Below are positions 57,128 to 64,000 of a DNA stretch of 64,000 nt, piece after piece. The notes beneath the pieces are model-generated. The model was not told the origin of the DNA. It did no database searches and worked only from the letters and a program-made list of their open reading frames with translations. A program made the position numbers and the translations under genes. Each line of letters begins with the position of its first letter. Within the stretch, counting starts at the first letter, position 1. This DNA is from Oreohelix idahoensis. Lineage: Eukaryota; Mollusca; Gastropoda; Stylommatophora; Oreohelicidae. Location: positions 27,491 through 91,490 of the forward strand of contig JAMPIV010021216.1 of the NCBI GenBank assembly GCA_024509875.1, read 5' to 3'.

Positions 57128-57489
57128 TCGTTGGTCATTCGCTCGATTTTTTCGTGCCCTTCCTCGTTTCTACTTTCCTACGAGCTAGAATCTAAGCCAC
57201 GTGATCTGAAAAGCCATATGGATTCCTACTATTTCCAGATTCTCCTCAAACGGCGCAAATCCTGTATGTTCATTCGGTATCTCGCGATAAGCGAACAATA
57301 CAGCTGGGAAAACTCTATCTCAGTCCTGCGGGTATTTCGCAGTTACATTGCCTAGCATTTGTTTAAGACAGCGACTTCCATCTGCTATAAAATTCCATGT
57401 TAAGTATTTACCATGTTTATTTCGAGTGGGTTAAACATTATTTGAAGTGCCGGACTGTCCAAAAGATACAAGTAAATGAAAACTGCAGT

Positions 57490-57660
57490 CTGGCTGAGTG
57501 AGTAGGGATCGAAGAGGGAAGGCTAACCCGGTCCCAAAAATGCCGTGCTGAAGTCGGATGTGTCAGCCAAAAGGCACAAATATCGCAGCTTCGCTGTAAA
57601 CGGACAAAACGCAACCAACGTCCTTTTCATGATGAGCAAAGAAGAAGAAGAAGAAGAAAT
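57490..57660 (+). mobile_element. Possible LINE or SINE 3' end with (GAA)n tail
   Basis: A GC-richer block ('tgccgtgctgaagtcggatgtg') ends in GAAGAAGAAGAAGAAGAAAT at about 57641-57660, which resembles the tail of a LINE or a LINE-mobilised element. No protein can be read with confidence. Confidence 0.35.
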
Positions 57661-57738
57661 TTGAAAAGTCATGTCGGTCAGAACATGACAGATTAAAATG
57701 TGTGATCATTTTTAAAATAACGGACTCGCCAGTTACTT

Positions 57739-57741
<3 letters not shown>

Positions 57742-57806
<65 letters not shown>

Positions 57807-57849
57807 CTATCTGTCTGTCTAACTCTCTCTCTCTCGCTCTCTCTCTCTT

Positions 57850-57906
<57 letters not shown>
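57742..57906. repeat. Long (CT)n pyrimidine tract with CTAT and CTGT blocks
   Basis: About 165 bp that are almost all pyrimidine on the plus strand; mirror-symmetric enough to form triplex DNA. The 84-residue frame across it is an artefact. Confidence 0.97.
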
Positions 57907-57910
<4 letters not shown>

Positions 57911-59045
57911 TCTTTCTTTTCTCTGGCTCCTTTACTATTATTACAATTATCTATAATTTTATTTTTATCCCCTACATTTTTTTCTTCTATACTTTAATGC
58001 CGGGTATCTTTCTCAGCTTACAAATAGCCAAATATAATGACAGTTATAAGTGTTGGGATATTCAAATTGGCGGTGTCTTCTCGTTGTCAAGCAGAAGGAC
58101 GTTATGGCCGTTCCAACAGACACTGTGTCAAGCAATAGAAAAACCACAGTTCCTGAAGGATAGGGCACAACGAGTCTTCTATTTCTCCATCTTGCCATCT
58201 CAGCATTGATCTCTGTGTATGGTCTTACCCTAAGTTCTTGTTCTTACCCTAAGACGTGACGAGTTGTTGTGCCTCTTGTTACAAAACACTTATTTTCGTT
58301 CCTATTACTAATTTTTCCGACAAATTCAGAAGTACGATATATGGAGACCCATTTAAAATGATACTTTATTTTGTTTTCAATATTTGTTTCACTAGGACTA
58401 TCTATGTTTTATAAAAATGTTAATGCACTGTATAACAAACACTGAAGCTAAACAGTTCTGCCATTGTAAAAATGGACTATATTTGTTACACCACGTTGTA
58501 AATGAATGCTGCACGATTACATCAAGGTTGTATCAAGATTATATCAATATATTAATTATATACATTCTTTTAAATTGTTACGATATTTCTTTACAACCCG
58601 CAGTCTATAAAGAATATGGCGATTTAATTAAACAACTTGAGCTAATTTTACTGTTACCCTTGAATGAAGTAGCCAGTGTTGTGTTTCTGTGTTACGCATG
58701 TGTGAGAAACATAAAGTGATCAAACAGTGTCCGATATTCCTATACATAAAGTCAAAATGATCTAGTACTTGGCTGTCACCAGTTAAATGTTTATCTGTTT
58801 TATTGTCTTTAATCTACTTTCATTACTTTACATAATACACGTGGTTATCTATTTATTGTGTTGATTGTATAAAATGTATCATCATTATTTATTTCCCCTT
58901 TGGTGTCTTACATGGAGTCATCACCAGCGCTGGTTCCCCCCCTTACAGGAAGTCAGTACCAAAGCATTTATGTGCTCTTGAAGTGGTGGTTTTTGTAGCA
59001 ATTTCTCTCACACAATGAGTTTTCTATCACCTTCAACAACCTCAT
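57907..59045. other. Unassigned DNA
   Basis: The open frame at 58417-58719 (100 residues) has no recognisable motif. The segment 58910-59040 resembles 60495-60630 and part of 21690-21760, and may be an unnamed interspersed repeat. Confidence 0.4.
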
Positions 59046-59122
59046 CTTACTCGCATCTTACCTCATCCTGTCTTACTCTTGTCTTACTCTCATCTTACTC
59101 TTGTCTTACTCTTGTCTTACTC
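59046..59122. repeat. TCTTACTC-type short tandem repeat
   Basis: Irregular repeats of TCTTACTCTTG over about 75 bp. Confidence 0.8.
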
Positions 59123-59381
59123 TATACGTGAGCGAGCAAATTTCCTATTCTTTCTTTGTCTCTCCTCAGAGACCCCTGGTTTTTAATTGTTTTGGTTATT
59201 TTTGTCCCTGTCGTTCGCTTATCAGGATTTAAGACACAACGAAACAAGGGCAATAACGGGAACCCAGTACCTCATTTAGTCCGTTATATCGACGGTTTGC
59301 CGGACACACACATGCACACACACATATATACCTCTTCTTATTCTTCGTTCGCCCTCTACATTAATAACTCTAATAAACGCA

Positions 59382-60252
<871 letters not shown>

Positions 60253-60470
60253 TTATAATGGGAGGGCACGAGGTATCTGTCGTTACGTGAGGTAATCGCC
60301 TGCTATTGTTATGTGTGGCTAACTGTCGTTACGTGAGGTTATCGGCTGCTATAGTCATATGTGGGTATCTGTCGTTACGTGAGGTAATCGCCTGATGTGT
60401 GGGTATATGTCGTTACGTGAGGTCATCGCCTGAAATTGTTATGTGTGGGTATCTGTTGTTTATGTAAGTA
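60253..60470. repeat. Irregular minisatellite with GTCGTTACGTGAGGT core
   Basis: The core occurs four times (about 60276, 60324, 60371 and 60408), with TGTTATGTGTGGGTATCTG-like spacers of varied length. Confidence 0.85.
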
Positions 60471-61474
60471 TGTCAGTTATTATTATCATTTGCCTTTTGC
60501 CTCCATATGGAACATGGAACACCCACCGAAGCTGGTTGCCCTTGAAGGAACAAGCCTGCACTCAACCATTTATGTGTTATTGTAGCAATAGTTTATGTAA
60601 CCATTTCTGTTACATAATGAGGTTACCAGCCCTAACACCAACATGACACTGGTGGCCTGGTACGACATGCCTGAGGCAGTTCTAGTCCTATTCTGTCGTT
60701 GTCTCTCAAGATGTCCCAGGTGTGTCAGTTGGTCGACATTATTAATATATCGGTAAACCATCGACATCTTTTCTTGCTGAGTTCACCAGTGACATTATAA
60801 ACCACCCTTCCGAGTTGTCATTTTAAATTAGCTATTTTTTGCAACAATCAAATCTCACAGATTTCTTCTGAAACATTTGCCGCAAACTCCCCGTGACTGC
60901 TTTTTCCAATGGCAGTTCTTTATGTGTCTCATCCACACCAAGACAAGTGGACATTTAAATTGAATGTAACATATTACAGCGTTTTTATATTTTGTATATC
61001 GCTGACCTTAAACATCATGGAGTACTTAAACAGTTTGTTGAAAAATTTAAAAGAAATTATTGAACAATATGTCAAATATTTTCTCTTTTGTCAATCATTT
61101 GTCTTTCCCCATTTGTCAGGTTATTGAGTGAGTGATTCACTGACTTGTCGATTGACTCATTTATTCTCATCAGAATTATGAATCAATTCTGTTACCTTTA
61201 TGTTTAATATGAAGGCAGTAACTGCAGTAAAACTGTATCATCCTATATATATCTGTGCTTGTACTTTTTCTATATTTTTTCTTAGGTTTAATATTGGCTT
61301 TCTACATGTGTTACCAAAGCCCGCAAAGGGAGCAAAGAGCCATGCACTCTACCAAGTAAGTCGTAGAAAGCGACTCAGGAGGGATGGGCATAAGGGCCCG
61401 GGTACCTCATCCTGTAGAAATTTTTAACTTCCACCAAAAAAACAAACAAAAAACTTATATCTTATCGTGCTTCA

Positions 61475-61489
61475 CGTCTGTGTGTGTGT

Positions 61490-61516
<27 letters not shown>
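61475..61516. repeat. (GT)n then a G run of about 30
   Basis: GTGTGTGTGTG followed by about 30 G. It can form a G-quadruplex and is prone to sequencing length error. Confidence 0.95.
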
Positions 61517-61521
<5 letters not shown>

Positions 61522-63799
61522 TATCATAGCTGTTAGTTTTTTTGTTTTTTGTGTGTAAATATCCAGCCATATTGTGGTATTTACTTGCTCCACTCAATCT
61601 TGTAGTTATCTTCGCTTTCATCTACAAAACTATCATCTGCTTATCTAAGTTTGTTTTTTTTTGTCTTCCACTAATATTAAATTCTGGCATTTCTTATGTC
61701 TGTTTGACTTTTTTTCCCTTGCGTAGATGTTAAATAGGCATATGGACACTACGCATCTTTGTTTCGTGCCTCTTTTTGCATCAATGTCAGATGTGAATGT
61801 CGCAGTTTTCTTCCTGTATGAATCACTAATTATTCCGAAGAACGTTCTTTATATTATAATATTTGATAACCGATGTGACTCATTCATTAACAATTACTTT
61901 ACAAGAAGAAGAAAAGCTGAGGGATGTCACTTCAAAGGCACGTTCCCATAGTAACATGAAGGGGAATACTACTAATCTGAAAGCATCAGAAAAAGTTATG
62001 AGCCATCATGCACATATTCATATTCTATTCTTAGCTTAGTTACCTCATGATGAATACATTTAGGCAACACACAAAAATTACGTTAAGTGTGATCTAAGCA
62101 CAAAATAATACTGAACATGTTAGATGTACAAGTATCATGAAGGTAAAAGATGTACACAAACATGAAACAAATGGATTGCTTCCTGCGAGTTTATAGTGAC
62201 GCTTATGTGCATATTATTTTTAGAGCAGACAACGTACCGTTCTTTGTATGCAAACCTTCTTACTCACAAACAACATAAGACAAAAATTTAATGATTAATG
62301 TGAACCGTAATACATAGCAGATAAATTCTACTTTCTTGACCCCGGGACATTCTAGAGAGAGATTGAAATAGTACCTTGAAAACAGGCGTTGTGCAACTGG
62401 CGTACGGACAACTACTGTTGTGTGAATATAGATATTTCGCGGCGCCAAAGGATATTGATATCAGTATCCGAAATATTCAGCCGGTTATGGCGATCATAGA
62501 AAGCTTGAGAAAGAAACAGATATCTCGACAATGATCTTAGATGATACCGCAATCACAATGCTGCCATTTAAGGGGAAAAAAAACATAATTACAATTAAGA
62601 CGCTGCGTCAATTTGCCCAGCCCCGTTGTTGAACAATCGTAAGAGACAAATAAAATTGTATATCAGTACAGAATAAAAACAAATTAGGTTTGGGGCATGT
62701 TTGAGGACTGTGTTACTGAACAATGTCGAAGTATGTCTCAAATCAATATTTTAAATAAACAGTAGACCAACCTTTTGCAAGATGTTTTTAACCCACCTGA
62801 AACTCGTCGTTCTACGGCGCCACAAAGACTAACGTTTGCAATGACCGTTCCCTAGAAGGTGCCGCTTGCAGCCCGTGCAGGAAAATGTCTGCTCAAGTGG
62901 GTGTGCTAGGATTGATCTAGATTCTCCTCACCAACTGCCGTGTCGAAAACAACTAACCGCAAAAATCTTCTTTGCCATTGGATGCAGCGCTTGCGCCACT
63001 GGGTTTGCTTTGGAGACCCATCTTCCATCTGCTGCCCCGGGGAGCGTAAGCTCCAATAATACAGGAAGGAGTGGTCATGAGGGTTACAGATAAATTAAGG
63101 GCCCAATGGACAGAGATAACAAAAATAAATAAAAGAAATAACAGCCATGATTTTTTTATACCGGAAAAAAAAATGAAACAAAGAGAAAGGAAACAAGATT
63201 TCGCTGAAGCGGGAAGAGCTTTAAGGAGTGTTCTGACATATGCATTCTTTGTGTGCGCTAGGCTCATGAGATCACCAAGACGTAGAAGGGTGACGCCTTT
63301 GTCTTCCCAGACATTTTGTTGTACGTGGCCATTTTAAATCTACAGCACTCTATATAAAAAAACGATGTCTCGTTCCAGTATGGGCTGGCATAAAGAGTTA
63401 TGTTTCAGTCAAATTTTTCCCCATTTCTTTATTCTTTTTTGCAACGTCGTGCACTCTACTGCCATGGCAACCAGTGACTCAGAAGTTACAGAGTGCAGTC
63501 GTTCACAGCAGCAGACACTACAGCCGAAGTGAAGCATAACCTACATGTCTACGGTTGTTGTTCTAGCAGTATGCACCTAAGGTGAAAAAGAGCAACGGTT
63601 GCAGACGTTGAAATTCGATGTTTTTGCAAAATCTTTGTTTAGTAGAGCAACTGTACACGAACAGTCTGGCGCTCGACCCTGACCTGTTTATGAATTTTTA
63701 TGAGAGCTCCATAAACATTTGAATTTTATGTCGGCTGTTGACGCCAGGTAAGTACGTTTTGCAGGGAGAGTTTGTGTAAAGGTGAAGGTAGTCACATAG
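61517..63799. other. Unassigned DNA
   Basis: No confident gene. The block 62850-63090 is GC-richer and its minus strand reads short, broken, LINE-like segments with Cys pairs, but not enough to call. Confidence 0.35.
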
Positions 63800-64000
63800 C
63801 AGGTACTGTCGTAGGGGAGGGAAGTGTTAGAAACTTCATCACTACTATGTCTTAGCCTATGAGGTGGGGTAACTTGTTCCCTTCCTTGCTGCCTTTGTCT
63901 TCCCCAACTCATGAGTCAGGTGCCCTCTTAACAGCTGGGCAAACTGCAGAGTGATGCAACTCGTTCCTGAACCCGGTTCCTTTCACTCGAGAAGCAAGCG
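63800..64000 (-). mobile_element. tRNA-derived SINE, family a, cut by the window end
   Basis: Reverse complement of the body of 41563-41798: GGGTTCAGG (B-box region), GCACCTGACTCATGAGTTGG, GGAAGACAAAGGCAGCAAGG, and the end near AACACTTCCCTCCCC. The A-box end lies at or beyond the window edge. Confidence 0.75.

Noticed and set aside
57702..57956. Ser/Leu-rich peptide over the CT tract
   Set aside because: Translation of a dinucleotide repeat.
62850..63100. LINE C-terminus with zinc-finger-like cysteines on the minus strand
   Set aside because: Only short broken segments read as protein; not enough to support the call.

Overview
The window is 64 kb of AT-rich animal nuclear DNA that consists almost wholly of transposable elements and simple repeats. 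I find no confident host gene, rRNA gene or real tRNA gene. The mixture (APE-type LINEs with trinucleotide tails, an RNase H-bearing LINE, tRNA-derived SINEs, Helitrons, Ty3/gypsy-type elements with very long LTRs, long TA, CA and CT runs) suits an invertebrate. A mollusc or other lophotrochozoan is my guess and is inference only.

Layout. 1-2.1 kb: unassigned, with poly-G tracts. 2.1-3.7 kb: an extremely strand-asymmetric C/A-rich block. 5.15-6.1 kb: the 3' end of a LINE with an RNase H domain. 6.8-19.8 kb: a nest of elements. Two copies of one 2.1-2.4 kb solo LTR face each other (7388-14740 minus; 17479-19618 plus), each with its own 5-bp target duplication. The left one is split by a second LTR-like element, which is split by a near-complete RTE-like LINE. 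The right one sits inside a tRNA-SINE and carries a LINE tail. Between them lies a 2.06 kb DNA transposon (15144-17202) with about 120-bp inverted repeats ending in CACTG and a broken, uncharacterised transposase-like gene. 20.4-21.2 kb: a short Helitron-like element; a second copy is at 55.1 kb. 21.8-30.5 kb: LINE 3' ends, a 35-bp satellite array, a 95-bp repeat and microsatellites.

31-51.4 kb holds two related LTR retrotransposons, A and B, in the same orientation. Both have Ty3/gypsy-type proteins but the pol order protease-integrase-RT-RNase H, the order typical of Ty1/copia elements and of the Gmr1-like group. Their Gag has a long charged coiled coil, a capsid region that looks SCAN-like, and a CCHC knuckle. 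A is almost intact (one 5-bp deletion after RT). B has lost protease and the integrase core and carries about 0.4 kb of unrelated open sequence instead, but its RT-RNase H is intact. A lies inside an older RTE fragment, and a younger LINE lies inside A's 5' LTR, so the insertion order can be read.

51.4-64 kb: a third, diverged copy of the solo LTR family, two kinds of SINE, the second Helitron copy, minisatellites, long CT and TA runs, a 30-base G run, and much sequence in which I recognise nothing.
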